DNA from: Christensenella sp. UBA4675
GTDB lineage: Bacteria > Bacillota > Clostridia > Christensenellales > Borkfalkiaceae
Length of the DNA: 64,000 nt
Reading direction: 5' to 3'
Assembly (NCBI GenBank): GCA_002405165.1
Contig: DHLF01000008.1
Coordinates: 7,800-71,799 of the forward strand
A program made the translations under genes and the position numbers. The notes beneath the pieces are model-generated. The model did not search any database, had not been told where the DNA came from, and saw only the letters and a program-made list of their open reading frames with translations. Positions 43,905-52,881 of this stretch are shown here, piece after piece (the stretch's first letter is position 1; every line of letters begins with the position of its first letter).

Positions 43905-44567
43905 ATGAAATATACTACTGTTATTTTTGATATGGACGGAACGATTCTTTACACTTTGGACGACTTGACGGACGCCGTAAATTTTGCTATGAAGAAAATG
44001 GGGTATCCGATAAAATGCGTAGAACAAGTTAAAGGTTTTGTGGGGAACGGAGTAAAAAAACTTATAGAACGTTGCTTGCCACCACTAGCCACTAAAGAAG
44101 ATTTCGATAAAAGTTACGATTATTTTTCGGAATATTATAAAGTTCATTGCTACGATAAAACGAGAAGTTATAGGGGAGTTAAAGAACTTATAGCCCTACT
44201 TAAAGAAAAATCTTTTAAAACTGCCGTCGTTAGCAATAAAGACGATTACGCCGTAAAAGAGTTATGTAAAATATTTTTTAACGGATTATTCGATTGTGAG
44301 TTGGGCGTTACGGATAATATTGCCAAAAAGCCTGCGCCAGACCTGTGCGAAATAGCTTTAAAAAAACTAAATTCCACTAAATCGGAAGCGGTTTACGTAG
44401 GCGACAGCGACGTAGACTTTATGACCGCTAAAAATACGGGATTAAAATTTATCGGGGTAAGTTGGGGCTTTAAAGGAAGAGAGTTTTTGGAAAATTTAGG
44501 TTCGGAAACGGTAGTTGACAACCCCGAAGAAATTTTTGCATTACTTTCGGGAGAAAAAAATGTTTAA
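43905..44567 (+). CDS. HAD phosphatase (phosphoglycolate phosphatase-like)
   Basis: This 220-residue HAD hydrolase has motif I VIFDMDGTIL with nucleophile Asp, a four-helix cap, motif II VVSNKDD, a conserved Lys in KKPAPD, and motif IV VGDSDVDFMTAKN. The layout matches Gph/PGP enzymes, which remove phosphate from 2-phosphoglycolate or similar small molecules. ATG 43905 is five bases after AGGTGA. The longer frame from GTG 43896 would put the ribosome site inside the gene. It overlaps the transporter gene behind it by eight bases. Confidence 0.88.
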   Translation: MKYTTVIFDMDGTILYTLDDLTDAVNFAMKKMGYPIKCVEQVKGFVGNGVKKLIERCLPPLATKEDFDKSYDYFSEYYKVHCYDKTRSYRGVKELIALLKEKSFKTAVVSNKDDYAVKELCKIFFNGLFDCELGVTDNIAKKPAPDLCEIALKKLNSTKSEAVYVGDSDVDFMTAKNTGLKFIGVSWGFKGREFLENLGSETVVDNPEEIFALLSGEKNV

Positions 44568-45486
44568 AATAGCGTTAGTCAGGGTTTTAATTACGCTTTG
44601 TTACGTTATTCCGGGGTACGTGCTTTGTAAAATTAAAAAAGCAAGCGAACAACATTTATCGACTCTTTCTGCGGTTTTAATATATTTCGGAAGTCCGTGT
44701 TTAATAGTTTCTTCTTTTTTGTCGCTAGAATATTCTAAACATGCGTTTATAAAAATGTGTTATTTTGCCTTAACGACTTTTGCCGTTCAAGCGATATTTA
44801 TAACTATTTTATATTTAATTTTAAGGAAAAAATATTCGGACGCAAAGTATAGAATTTTAAATGTAGGTTGCGTTTTGGGAAACGTAGGATTTTTCGGATT
44901 GCCCATAGTAAAATCCTTGTTCCCGAACGACCCGATAGCAAGTTGTTATTCGGCGGTATTTGTGGTAACCATGAACGTAATAGTTTTTACTATGGGAATA
45001 TATTGTCTTACTAACGAAAAAAAATTTATGTCTTTAAGGCGAGCGATAATAAGTCCGTCTAATTTAGGGTTAGCAATAGGTTTGCCGTTGTTTTTATTGA
45101 GTTCGAAATTTACTTTAAGTAAAGAAATAATTCAAGCGGTTGGCGCGGTTGAAAAAATGACGACCCCGCTTTGTATGGTAATACTCGGAATTAGGCTTGC
45201 AAGCGTACCGTTAAAGGAAATATTTTTAAATCCCTTTACGTATTTAATTTGTTTCGGAAAACTTATAGTGTTTCCGCTGTTTTGTTATTTGTGCGTATAC
45301 TTTTTGCCGTTTAACGCGGTGTTTAAAGCTTGCGTGGTTATTTTAGCGGGCGCACCTTGTGCTTCTATAATGTTAAACTTATCTGAAATACATAACGGAG
45401 AAAAAAATTTACCTGCAAATTCTATTTTGCTTTCTACTTTCTTTTGTTTTATAACTATTCCGTTGTTAGCGTTGTTACCTTATTAA
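44560..45486 (+). CDS. AEC-family (auxin efflux carrier-like) permease
   Basis: This 308-residue membrane protein has about ten TM segments in two inverted halves, with GNVGFFGLPIVKSLF in the first half and CASIMLNLSEIHNG in the second. These are features of the AEC/BART superfamily. Such carriers move malate, other organic acids or unknown anions. I chose ATG 44560, after GGGAG. The upstream frame from 44515 lies inside the phosphatase gene. Coupling to the phosphatase suggests a shared metabolite, but the substrate cannot be read. Confidence 0.85.
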   Translation: MFKIALVRVLITLCYVIPGYVLCKIKKASEQHLSTLSAVLIYFGSPCLIVSSFLSLEYSKHAFIKMCYFALTTFAVQAIFITILYLILRKKYSDAKYRILNVGCVLGNVGFFGLPIVKSLFPNDPIASCYSAVFVVTMNVIVFTMGIYCLTNEKKFMSLRRAIISPSNLGLAIGLPLFLLSSKFTLSKEIIQAVGAVEKMTTPLCMVILGIRLASVPLKEIFLNPFTYLICFGKLIVFPLFCYLCVYFLPFNAVFKACVVILAGAPCASIMLNLSEIHNGEKNLPANSILLSTFFCFITIPLLALLPY

Positions 45487-45546
45487 ATTTTATTGATTTA
45501 TAAATTTTAATGTGATAAAATTAAATGAGATAAAGGAGTGTTTTTT

Positions 45547-46752
45547 ATGTCTGACGATAGAATAAAAAGAGATTTACAATTCGTTCAAACGCTTGAAGAA
45601 GAAAAAAAAGAAAAATGTCTTGCAATTAAAGAGTTAGAGAACAAGATAACTTCTTTGCGTAAAAATCCTGCGGATAAAATAATGAACGATTTGTATATTT
45701 ATCAATACAATAAAGAAATTGCCGTTTTAAAAGAAAAAGTGGAAGAAATAGATAAACAAATAGCTTCTGCAAAGTCGCAAAATTTCGTAATAGACGAACC
45801 TTTGGACGAAGCTGACGAAAGCGACTTATATTTTCGGGAAAAAAACGAGCAAGAAAAAATAAAAACCGAGAAAAATCAAAAATATGCAATGGTATCTAAT
45901 GGCGTTGCGGTTGAGAATAAAAACGGAAATTTTAAAAGCTTTTTTAAAAGTTTAACAAAAGGCAAACTTGTTTTTTTGGCATTTATTTGTTTGTTTTCGT
46001 CGTTCGTATTTTACCAGTTGGATAAAACGAGTATCGTTAGCGTAGTTGGAAGGTACAATAGAGTGGTAAATATCACTTTTATTTGTTTGTTATCGCTGTT
46101 TACTTGTATGACTATGCTTTATTTTTCTTTAAAAAAAGCAACGAGTAAAACTTTTGGTTCTTTTTCGGATTACAACGCGTTATTCGTATTATATTTTTCT
46201 CTAAATGTTTTGGTGGGTTTTTTATTTCAAAGAACGGTATTTAAGTTTTTGGCTTTTTTAGCCGTATTTGCAATTTCGTTGACGTATTTAATAATAAGGA
46301 TTGCTTTTTACGGAAAAAACTTAGACGAAAAAGTTAAAAACAAATCTTGTTTTATAAAATATTATTACGAACTGTTTAAAAAGTACAGCTTATTTGTATT
46401 CGCGTTGGTTTTTATAATTTCTTGCGTAATTTCGTATTTATTCGGTTATACGTGGATAACGGGAAAACTTTTTGACGGAAAAAATACGAAATGGTTAATG
46501 ATTGCGGACTGCGTAATTTTGTCGCTTGCGTTTTTATATTTCGTGGGTTTTGCTTTTATTAGAAAAGACGAAAAACAGCTAAAAGTTATAGACGTTACGT
46601 CGCTTTTATTGCAAATATATACCGTAAGCTTTTTTATGATAGGAATTTTTATAAAAAGACTTCCTTATGTTGCTCTTTTAATAGTCAATTTAATAATTTT
46701 AATGATTAGCATAGCTATTACGATTTTAAGGATAATAAATTATAAAAAATGA
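45547..46752 (+). CDS. coiled-coil multi-pass membrane protein, unknown
   Basis: This 401-residue protein has residues 1-95 charged and helical with heptads (KCLAIKELENKITSLRKN, AVLKEKVEEIDKQIASAKSQ). A linker follows, then about eight TM segments from residue 140 to the end. ATG 45547 is eight bases after AAAGGAG. Its stop overlaps the following HAD gene (ATGA), so the two are coupled. No family recognised. It is not a transporter type I know. Confidence 0.75.
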   Translation: MSDDRIKRDLQFVQTLEEEKKEKCLAIKELENKITSLRKNPADKIMNDLYIYQYNKEIAVLKEKVEEIDKQIASAKSQNFVIDEPLDEADESDLYFREKNEQEKIKTEKNQKYAMVSNGVAVENKNGNFKSFFKSLTKGKLVFLAFICLFSSFVFYQLDKTSIVSVVGRYNRVVNITFICLLSLFTCMTMLYFSLKKATSKTFGSFSDYNALFVLYFSLNVLVGFLFQRTVFKFLAFLAVFAISLTYLIIRIAFYGKNLDEKVKNKSCFIKYYYELFKKYSLFVFALVFIISCVISYLFGYTWITGKLFDGKNTKWLMIADCVILSLAFLYFVGFAFIRKDEKQLKVIDVTSLLLQIYTVSFFMIGIFIKRLPYVALLIVNLIILMISIAITILRIINYKK

Positions 46753-47552
46753 AATACGATTTAATCGTTTCCGATTATGACGGAACGCTTATAAAAAAAA
46801 ACGGAGAAATTTCCGACGAACAACTAAGAACGATAAACGCGTACGTTTCTAGTGGCGGAAAGTTTACGGTAATTACGGGTAGAATGACAACTTCTATTTT
46901 GCCGTTAGTTAGAAAACTCGGCTTAAAAGGGTACGTTTCTTCCTTTAACGGGGGAGAACTAACCGAAATAGAAAGCGGTAAAACTTTATACAGCAAAAAA
47001 ATTAAAAATTCGCTTGCGATAGAGATTTATAAGATTATAGAAAGCGAAAACGCATACGCTCACGGTTACTACTGCGGACAATACTTTACCCCCGAAAGAA
47101 CGACCTTTACCGATTTTTACGAAAAAATTACCTTTGTTAAGGCAACGCTTATAGATAAAAAGTTAAGCGAGCATTTTACCGAAAATAAACTTGATACTAA
47201 TAAAATATTGGTTATGGACGATAAGGAAAAGTTAGACAGGGTAATGAATGCGCTCCAACCTTATAAAGACAGGCTAAATATAATAAGAAGCAACGATTTT
47301 CAAATTGAAATAACCACCCCCGACGCTACTAAGGGCAACGCGCTTAAATACATTGCTCAGGAATTTAACGTGCCTATCGAAAAAACTATTGCGGTAGGGG
47401 ACGGCGGAAACGATTGCTCTATGTTAAAAACGGCAGGGCTTGGCATAGCGGTGGCAAACGCCGAAGAAATTACTAAGCGTTCAGCCGACGTAGTTTTAAA
47501 ATATACTAACGAAGAAAACGCCGTTAAACGAATTATAGACGAGTTTATTTAA
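46749..47552 (+). CDS. Cof-type HAD hydrolase
   Basis: This 267-residue phosphatase of the Cof/YidA group has motif I VSDYDGTLIKKNGE, then VITGRM (motif II), a C2B cap with a mixed beta-sheet, TKGNALKYIAQEF with the conserved Lys, and AVGDGGNDCSMLKTAGLGIA (motif IV). Family members dephosphorylate sugar phosphates and cofactors, with wide substrate range. It is coupled to the membrane protein upstream and is followed by the glycosyltransferase gene after 15 bases. Confidence 0.9.
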   Translation: MKYDLIVSDYDGTLIKKNGEISDEQLRTINAYVSSGGKFTVITGRMTTSILPLVRKLGLKGYVSSFNGGELTEIESGKTLYSKKIKNSLAIEIYKIIESENAYAHGYYCGQYFTPERTTFTDFYEKITFVKATLIDKKLSEHFTENKLDTNKILVMDDKEKLDRVMNALQPYKDRLNIIRSNDFQIEITTPDATKGNALKYIAQEFNVPIEKTIAVGDGGNDCSMLKTAGLGIAVANAEEITKRSADVVLKYTNEENAVKRIIDEFI

Positions 47553-47567
47553 CAAAACGGGAGAAAA

Positions 47568-48477
47568 ATGGAGAAAAGAATAGTACCGATAGTTTTTGCA
47601 ACGGACGATAATTACGTGTTACCGCTTGCCGTTGCAATAAAGTCTATGCTAGATCATAAAAACAGTAACGACGAGTACCGCATATACATATTTTGCGATA
47701 AATTAAGCGAAAAAAGTATAGATATTTTAAAACAAATATGCGGGGGGGGGGGACTATTTGGAGATAGTAAAAATCTCCGAATATTTAAAAGGCACCAATT
47801 TTAAACCCATAGGTCGTATTACCGTTGCGGCATATTACAGATTTTTTATTCCGAAAGTTTTATCACAGTACGAAAAGGTTTTATATGTTGATTGCGATGT
47901 TTTGTTTAATGGGGACGTATCTTCTATTTTCGATATGGACTTGTTTGCAGAAGAGAACGTTTTGGGCGTAAATAAAATGATTTATCAACTTGCCTATATT
48001 TGTGATTATTTTAATTCCGGAGTTCTTCTTTTTAACGTTAAACAATATTTAAAAGAAAATATTTGTGAACAATGCCTTGAGCATATGAAAACGAGAAAAG
48101 AAGACGTAGACTTGTTTGACGAAGCAGTGTTAAACGACGTGTGTTGTGGCAAAGTTAAAAATTTTTATTTTATTTATAATTATCAAACTTTTTATTTGCA
48201 GTTTAAGCAATGTATAGAAATAACTAAAATTAAAAGCATAAAAGACATTGTAATAATTCATTATTCTGCAAAGCCTTGGCAAACTTCTTCTACTCCACTA
48301 GGGAATTTGTGGTGGAAAACGGTTAAGAAAATGCCAAAGGATATTAAAAAAGAAATCTACGAAAAATACGGGCAGTATCAAAAACAAAACGATTTATATT
48401 ATTACAAATATTATTTTGCTTCTCCCTTAGGAAAATTTATATATAAAATTAAAAAAAAGTTTAAAAAAAATAAATAA
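47568..48477 (+). CDS. GT8 glycosyltransferase, interrupted at an 11-G tract (probably phase-variable)
   Basis: The first frame (47568 to about 47752) gives MEKRIVPIVFATDDNYVLPL, the GT8 N-terminus. The other (to 48477) gives ISEYLKGTNFKPIGRITVAA and VLYVDCDVLFNGDVSSIFDM, with the metal-binding D-x-D, then GVLLFNVKQYLKEN and HYSAKPWQ. They are joined by eleven consecutive Gs (47742-47752). With ten or thirteen Gs the frame is continuous, giving a normal GT8 protein of about 302 residues. The sequence shown is in the off state. The enzyme would add a sugar to a surface polymer. A sequencing error in the tract is the alternative. Confidence 0.85.
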
Positions 48478-48483
48478 AATTTT

Positions 48484-48507
48484 ATACCGCGAAAAGCGGT
48501 ATTTTTT
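48484..48507 (+). terminator. terminator after the glycosyltransferase gene
   Basis: ATACCGC (48484-48490), GAAAA loop, GCGGTAT, then a T-run. Confidence 0.85.
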
Positions 48508-48517
48508 TGTAAAAGAG

Positions 48518-48546
48518 TTGACATAAGACGTAAACTATAATAAAAT
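48518..48546 (+). promoter_or_regulatory. promoter for the TetR/ABC operon
   Basis: TTGACA (48518-48523), 17 bases, TAAAAT (48541-48546). Confidence 0.75.
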
Positions 48547-48571
48547 AACAAGTGTTACGTAACAAGTGTTA
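48547..48571 (+). promoter_or_regulatory. tandem operator of the TetR gene
   Basis: AACAAGTGTTA occurs twice (48547-48557 and 48561-48571), separated by CGT, directly behind the -10. Each repeat is nearly a palindrome (AACA-AGTG-TT), and the centre TTACGTAA is a perfect one. This is a likely self-repression site for the TetR protein encoded next. Confidence 0.7.
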
Positions 48572-48585
48572 TTTAAAGGAGAAAA

Positions 48586-49152
48586 ATGCCTAAAAAACCA
48601 AAATTTACAAGAGAAGAAGTGGTGGATGTTGCCTATAATTTACTGCGAGAAAAAGGGGAAGAATATTTAACCGCAAGGGAAGTCGGTAAAGCGTTAGGAA
48701 CTTCTACAAGTCCTGTATTTACGTTTTTCGACGATATGGAAAGTTTAAAAAAAACCGTAGGAAAACGAATTGAAAATTACGGAGAAGAGTTGTTTAAAGA
48801 AGCCGAACTCCATCGTCCCGTTTTTAAACATATAGGGATAAATTTAATAAAAATGGCAAAAAACGAACCTAATTTATTCAAATACGTTTTTATGCGACCT
48901 AGCGAAAAAAAGCTTAACTATAAGGAAAATTTTTTTATAGGAAATTTGTCTGACAGTTCTATTTTGCTATTACAAAACGAATGGAATTTAACTAAAGAGC
49001 AGGCGGAAAAACTTTTGTCGGAAGCGTGGATAACGACTTACGGAATAGCCGTAATGATTGCGAATAACGTGTGCGATTTTTCCGATGACGATATAAGCGA
49101 ATTGCTTTCGCTTTCGTTTCACGGGGTAAAAAATCAGTTAATAAATAAGTAG
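48586..49152 (+). CDS. TetR-family regulator
   Basis: This 188-residue regulator has an N-terminal HTH, FTREEVVDVAYNLLREKGEE, then LTAREVGKALGTSTSPVFTFFDDMESL, the typical TetR recognition helix. The C-terminal ligand domain is helical. It follows its own operator repeats and precedes, by 78 bases, an ABC exporter that it probably represses until an inducer (drug or peptide) binds. Confidence 0.9.
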   Translation: MPKKPKFTREEVVDVAYNLLREKGEEYLTAREVGKALGTSTSPVFTFFDDMESLKKTVGKRIENYGEELFKEAELHRPVFKHIGINLIKMAKNEPNLFKYVFMRPSEKKLNYKENFFIGNLSDSSILLLQNEWNLTKEQAEKLLSEAWITTYGIAVMIANNVCDFSDDDISELLSLSFHGVKNQLINK

Positions 49153-49230
49153 CGTCTTAGTAAGTTTAGACAAGACGCAACATATTTTAACTAATACCGT
49201 TTTTACGGGTAAAAGCTAAAAGGAGATAAA

Positions 49231-50139
49231 ATGGATATCGATATAATTTCTATAAAAAATTTAAAAAAGAGTTTTAAAGAAGTGCAAGCCGTAAACGATT
49301 TATCGTTTAAAGTAAAAAAAGGCGAAACGTTTGCTTTTTTAGGCGAAAACGGCGCGGGCAAGTCTACTACTATAAACATTATGTGCGGAATGCTTGCAAA
49401 GGATAGCGGAACGGTAGAAATAAGCGGAATAAACATAGACGAAAATTTAGACGAAATAAAAAAGAAAATAGGAGTTGTTTTTCAAGAAAGCGTACTCGAT
49501 AAAGCTTTAACCGTTAAAGACAATTTACAAACGAGAGCAAGCTTTTACGGTATTATAGGCCCACGTTTTGAAGAAAGATTAAAAGAATTAACGGAAATGT
49601 TCGAGCTAAAAGACATACTGAATAGGACGCTAAAAACTTTATCGGGCGGGCAAAAAAGAAGGGTTGATATTGCAAGAGCTTTAGTACATAACCCCGAAAT
49701 TTTGATATTAGACGAACCGACTACGGGGCTAGATCCGCACACCAGAAGAAGAATTTGGGAAGTTATTTACGACCTAAAAGGAAAAAAAGGATTGACGGTT
49801 TTTTTAACTACTCATTATATGGAAGAAGCCGCAGAAGCCGATTATGTATTGATTTTGGAAAAGGGAAAAATTTCCGCTCAGGGAACTCCGCTTCAACTTA
49901 AAAATACCTATGCTAAGGATTATATTATGATATATAGCGAAAACGAGCAAGATATAAAAAAGTTGAATTTGCCTTATGAAAAAGTAAGAAACGGTTTTAG
50001 GTTAAGTGTAGACAATACTGCCGTAGCCACCGAACTTATTATAAAATATCCCGAACTTTTTAAAAATTACGAGATAACTAAAGGTAAAATGGACGATGTT
50101 TTTTTAAACGTAACGGGAAGAAAAATGAAAGGGGAATAA
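49231..50139 (+). CDS. ABC-2 type exporter, ATP-binding subunit
   Basis: This 302-residue ATPase has Walker A GENGAGKST, signature LSGGQKRRVDIARAL, Walker B ILILDEPTTGLDP and an H-loop at TTHYMEEA. The C-terminal extension resembles the DrrA/NodI group, which exports drugs or other hydrophobic molecules with a separate permease. It has a clear AAAAGGAGA site and is one base from the permease gene. Confidence 0.93.
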   Translation: MDIDIISIKNLKKSFKEVQAVNDLSFKVKKGETFAFLGENGAGKSTTINIMCGMLAKDSGTVEISGINIDENLDEIKKKIGVVFQESVLDKALTVKDNLQTRASFYGIIGPRFEERLKELTEMFELKDILNRTLKTLSGGQKRRVDIARALVHNPEILILDEPTTGLDPHTRRRIWEVIYDLKGKKGLTVFLTTHYMEEAAEADYVLILEKGKISAQGTPLQLKNTYAKDYIMIYSENEQDIKKLNLPYEKVRNGFRLSVDNTAVATELIIKYPELFKNYEITKGKMDDVFLNVTGRKMKGE

Positions 50140-50140
50140 T

Positions 50141-51049
50141 ATGTCAGGATTGAATATTTTTGTTAAAAGAAACGTAAAATTGTTTTTTAAAGATAAAGGA
50201 CTGTTTTTTACTTCTCTTATAACGCCTGTAATACTATTGGTGTTATATGCAACGTTTTTGTCTAAAGTGTTTAAATCAACCTTTATATCTGCAGTGCCGA
50301 AAGAAATGCGGGACAAAATAGGGGATAGGTTATTAAATGCTTTTGTCGGCGGACAGTTAATGTCTAGCTTGTTATCGGTTTCGTGTGTAACGGTTGCGTT
50401 TTGTTCTAATATGGTTATGGCAGGCGACAAAATGACAAACGTAATAAAAGATATAAACGTTACGCCCGTTAATAAGTCGAAAATTGCGATAGGTTATTAT
50501 TTAGGGGCTTTAATAAACACATTGCTCGTATGTTATTTTGCACTCGTTTTATGTTTGGTGTACTGTGCGATTATAGGGTGGTATTTTTCGTTTTTAGACA
50601 TTATAATGTTAATAATAGATGTGTTTTTATTAACGCTATTTGGCACGGCATTATCTAGCATAGTAAACTGTTTTTTAAGTACGCAAGGTCAAATTTCTGC
50701 CGTTGGGACGATAGTAAGTTCGTTTTACGGTTTTATTTCGGGAGCGTATATGCCTGTATCCCAGTTTGGTAAAGGTTTGGCAAATTTAATTGCCTGTTTA
50801 CCCGGAACATACGGGACTTCTTTAATGAGAGAACATTCTTTGCGTGGAATTTTTGCCGAGATGGAAAAAATAGGGTTTTCAAAGCAGGCGGTAGACGGAA
50901 TGAGAAATACGGTAGACTGTAATATTTACTTTTTTTCTCATAAAGTTCCGCAAGCGGGTTCTTGGGGGATTTTGATTGCGTCTATTATCGTTTTTATGGG
51001 AATTTATATCCTTATAAACTATTTAAGAAAAAACAAAAAATTAAAATAA
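50141..51049 (+). CDS. ABC-2 type exporter, permease subunit
   Basis: This 302-residue permease has six TM segments in the ABC-2 pattern: an N-terminal helix (LFFTSLITPVILLVLYATFL), a periplasmic loop, then a block of five ending in GSWGILIASIIVFMGIYILIN. It pairs with the ATPase directly upstream. No separate terminator is seen before the ATP synthase promoter, so some read-through may occur. Confidence 0.9.
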   Translation: MSGLNIFVKRNVKLFFKDKGLFFTSLITPVILLVLYATFLSKVFKSTFISAVPKEMRDKIGDRLLNAFVGGQLMSSLLSVSCVTVAFCSNMVMAGDKMTNVIKDINVTPVNKSKIAIGYYLGALINTLLVCYFALVLCLVYCAIIGWYFSFLDIIMLIIDVFLLTLFGTALSSIVNCFLSTQGQISAVGTIVSSFYGFISGAYMPVSQFGKGLANLIACLPGTYGTSLMREHSLRGIFAEMEKIGFSKQAVDGMRNTVDCNIYFFSHKVPQAGSWGILIASIIVFMGIYILINYLRKNKKLK

Positions 51050-51053
51050 ACGC

Positions 51054-51082
51054 TTGACAAATATTTTTTAGGCGTATATAAT
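51054..51082 (+). promoter_or_regulatory. strong promoter of the ATP synthase operon
   Basis: TTGACA (51054-51059), 17 bases, TATAAT (51077-51082), both perfect matches to consensus. It starts four bases after the permease stop. Confidence 0.9.
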
Positions 51083-51111
51083 GCAATCAATTAAATAAAA
51101 TTTTTTAGGCG

Positions 51112-51152
51112 AAGGCGTCAAACTACGGTTTGACGCCTTTTTGCTTTTTTTG
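51112..51152 (+). terminator. terminator-like hairpin inside the atp leader
   Basis: AAGGCGTCAAAC (51112-51123) pairs perfectly with GTTTGACGCCTT (51128-51139), followed by a T-rich run. It lies between the promoter and atpB, so it should act as an attenuator unless a factor relieves it. No leader peptide is visible. Confidence 0.75.
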
Positions 51153-51161
51153 GAAAAAATT

Positions 51162-51974
51162 ATGAGTAAAAAACGAAAAATAATTAGTTTAATAATTTTT
51201 ATTTCGGTAGCGGTTCTTTTAATTATCGCGATAGCTTTAACAAAACCGCCACAAGGCAAGGAAAGTATAAACGAAGCGATGAAAGAGCAGGTTTTGCACG
51301 AAAGAGAAAAGTTTAATTTTTTCGGAGTAAAGGTAAACGCGGGGGTTATATCAGCTTTTACCGTAACTGCGATAATTACCGTTTTTGCCGTGATAATAAG
51401 AATATTTGTTATACCTAAATTTAGTTATAATCCTAGCAAGTTTCAAATTTTTTTAGAAGAAAGCGTGTCGCTTTTTTCTAAAACGGCGGAAAAGGACAGC
51501 AAAGATAAAAGTTCTTTTATAGGGGCGTACATATTTACTGCGGGAATTTACGTTTTTTTCGGAACGCTATTTGAACTTTTTGGATTTCAAGCAATATCTT
51601 CAAACGGAAAATCGGTAACGTTGCCGGCGCCGTTATCGGATATCAACGGAGCGATTAGTTTAGGTTGTTTATCATATTTAATAATATTATTCGGCGGAAT
51701 AAGGTATAACGGGATAAAAGGCTTGGGTAAAACGCTAAAAGAATTTTCTTTACCGCTGTCTATGAGTTTTAGATTGTTCGGGGCGTTACTTAGCGGAGCG
51801 TTGGTAACGGAGCTTGTGTATTATTACACTGCGCTTAGTTTTGTACTTCCCGTAATAGTAGGGCTTATGTTTACCGTTTTACACGCAATAATTCAAGCGT
51901 ACGTTTTAACGATGCTTACGTCATTATTTTACGGAGAAGTAACGGAGAAAAAAATAAAGGAGAAAAGAAAATGA
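51162..51974 (+). CDS. atpB: ATP synthase F0 subunit a
   Basis: This 270-residue membrane subunit forms the proton half-channels. The essential Arg lies in SLPLSMSFRLFGALLSGALV. The last helix reads VLHAIIQAYVLTMLTSLFYGE. The N-terminal 40 residues include one extra hydrophobic segment and a loop (KPPQGKESINEAMKEQV). ATG 51162 is a few bases after a weak GGAA. It is the first gene of the operon, and no atpI is present. Confidence 0.92.
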   Translation: MSKKRKIISLIIFISVAVLLIIAIALTKPPQGKESINEAMKEQVLHEREKFNFFGVKVNAGVISAFTVTAIITVFAVIIRIFVIPKFSYNPSKFQIFLEESVSLFSKTAEKDSKDKSSFIGAYIFTAGIYVFFGTLFELFGFQAISSNGKSVTLPAPLSDINGAISLGCLSYLIILFGGIRYNGIKGLGKTLKEFSLPLSMSFRLFGALLSGALVTELVYYYTALSFVLPVIVGLMFTVLHAIIQAYVLTMLTSLFYGEVTEKKIKEKRK

Positions 51975-52372
51975 AAAAGAGTTTATGTAGAGTTTTTTTG
52001 ATGACAATGTTTATTGTTTTAACGTTTTTAACTGTGTCGGCAATTAAAAACGTAGTTAAGGTAGAAAGGGTAAACGCGGAGAGCGTTGCCGTAGAAGCGG
52101 TAGGAGCGGACGGAGAATCGACTACGCAAACGGATAGCGGAAACAGCGTAAAAGGTAAAAAAGCGATAGGCGCGTCCGTCGCGATAGGTTTAACCGCAGG
52201 CGCGGGCGCGATAGGAATGGGAATAGCCATTGCCAAAGCGTCCGAAGGAATATCGCGTCAGCCGGAAGCGGACGGCAAAATTCGTTCTAGTTTAATGCTT
52301 GGATTGGTATTTATCGAAACGGCGATAATATATGCTTTAATAGTGGCGATTTTAATAATATTCGTCTTATAG
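51971..52372 (+). CDS. atpE: ATP synthase F0 subunit c with N-terminal extension
   Basis: The 133-residue protein ends in a normal c subunit of about 72 residues: a Gly-rich helix (AIGLTAGAGAIGMGIAIAKA), loop SRQPEA, and a second helix with the ion-carrying Glu in FIETAIIYAL. The first 60 residues are an extra hydrophobic segment (VFLMTMFIVLTFLTVSA) and a polar stretch, probably a cleaved signal or assembly leader. The Gln of Na+-binding c rings in helix 1 is Met here, so proton use is more likely, by inference. It overlaps atpB by four bases. Confidence 0.93.
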   Translation: MKKSLCRVFLMTMFIVLTFLTVSAIKNVVKVERVNAESVAVEAVGADGESTTQTDSGNSVKGKKAIGASVAIGLTAGAGAIGMGIAIAKASEGISRQPEADGKIRSSLMLGLVFIETAIIYALIVAILIIFVL

Positions 52373-52380
52373 GTGGACTT

Positions 52381-52881
52381 ATGAACTTACCGCTTAACAT
52401 AGATTTTAGGCAAATTCTTTTACATCTTTTAAATTTTTTGATACTTTTTGCCGTGCTTTATTTTTTGCTTTACGTGCCGATAAAAAAGTTTATGCAAAAA
52501 AGAAAAGAATATTTTGAAAATCAAAATAAAGAAATAAAAGAGAAAAAAGAACAAGCCGACTTAAAAGAAAAAGAATATTTGGAAAAAATGAAAAGCGTGG
52601 AAAGTCGGGCGGAAGAAGAATATCGTTTAAAAGTTGAGGAAGGGGAAAAAGAAAAAGAAAGGATAATAAATCAAGCCCTGCAACAAAAAAGCGAGATTTT
52701 AGCGGAAGCCGAAAAAAGCGCGAACGATATAAAAAATCAAGCCGTATATAAAGCAAACAAAGAAATTGTGGAGATGGCGATAAAAACCGTAGAAGAAAAA
52801 ATATCGTCAAAAGAAGACGGTTCTTTTTACGATGATTTTTTAAAGGTTGCTAACGCCGAAAACGATGATGAAAAACGATGA
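52381..52881 (+). CDS. atpF: ATP synthase F0 subunit b
   Basis: This 166-residue stator subunit has one N-terminal TM helix (LLHLLNFLILFAVLYFLLYV) followed by a long charged coiled coil (KEIKEKKEQADLKEKEYLEK). Length is normal. It holds F1 through contacts that in other bacteria are made with the C-terminal domain of delta. Its 3' end overlaps the next gene by 14 bases. Confidence 0.93.
   Translation: MNLPLNIDFRQILLHLLNFLILFAVLYFLLYVPIKKFMQKRKEYFENQNKEIKEKKEQADLKEKEYLEKMKSVESRAEEEYRLKVEEGEKEKERIINQALQQKSEILAEAEKSANDIKNQAVYKANKEIVEMAIKTVEEKISSKEDGSFYDDFLKVANAENDDEKR

Noticed and set aside
47758..48477. A separate gene starting at TTG behind the G tract
   Set aside because: It is the main part of one GT8 glycosyltransferase. 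Only together with the upstream frame is the fold complete.
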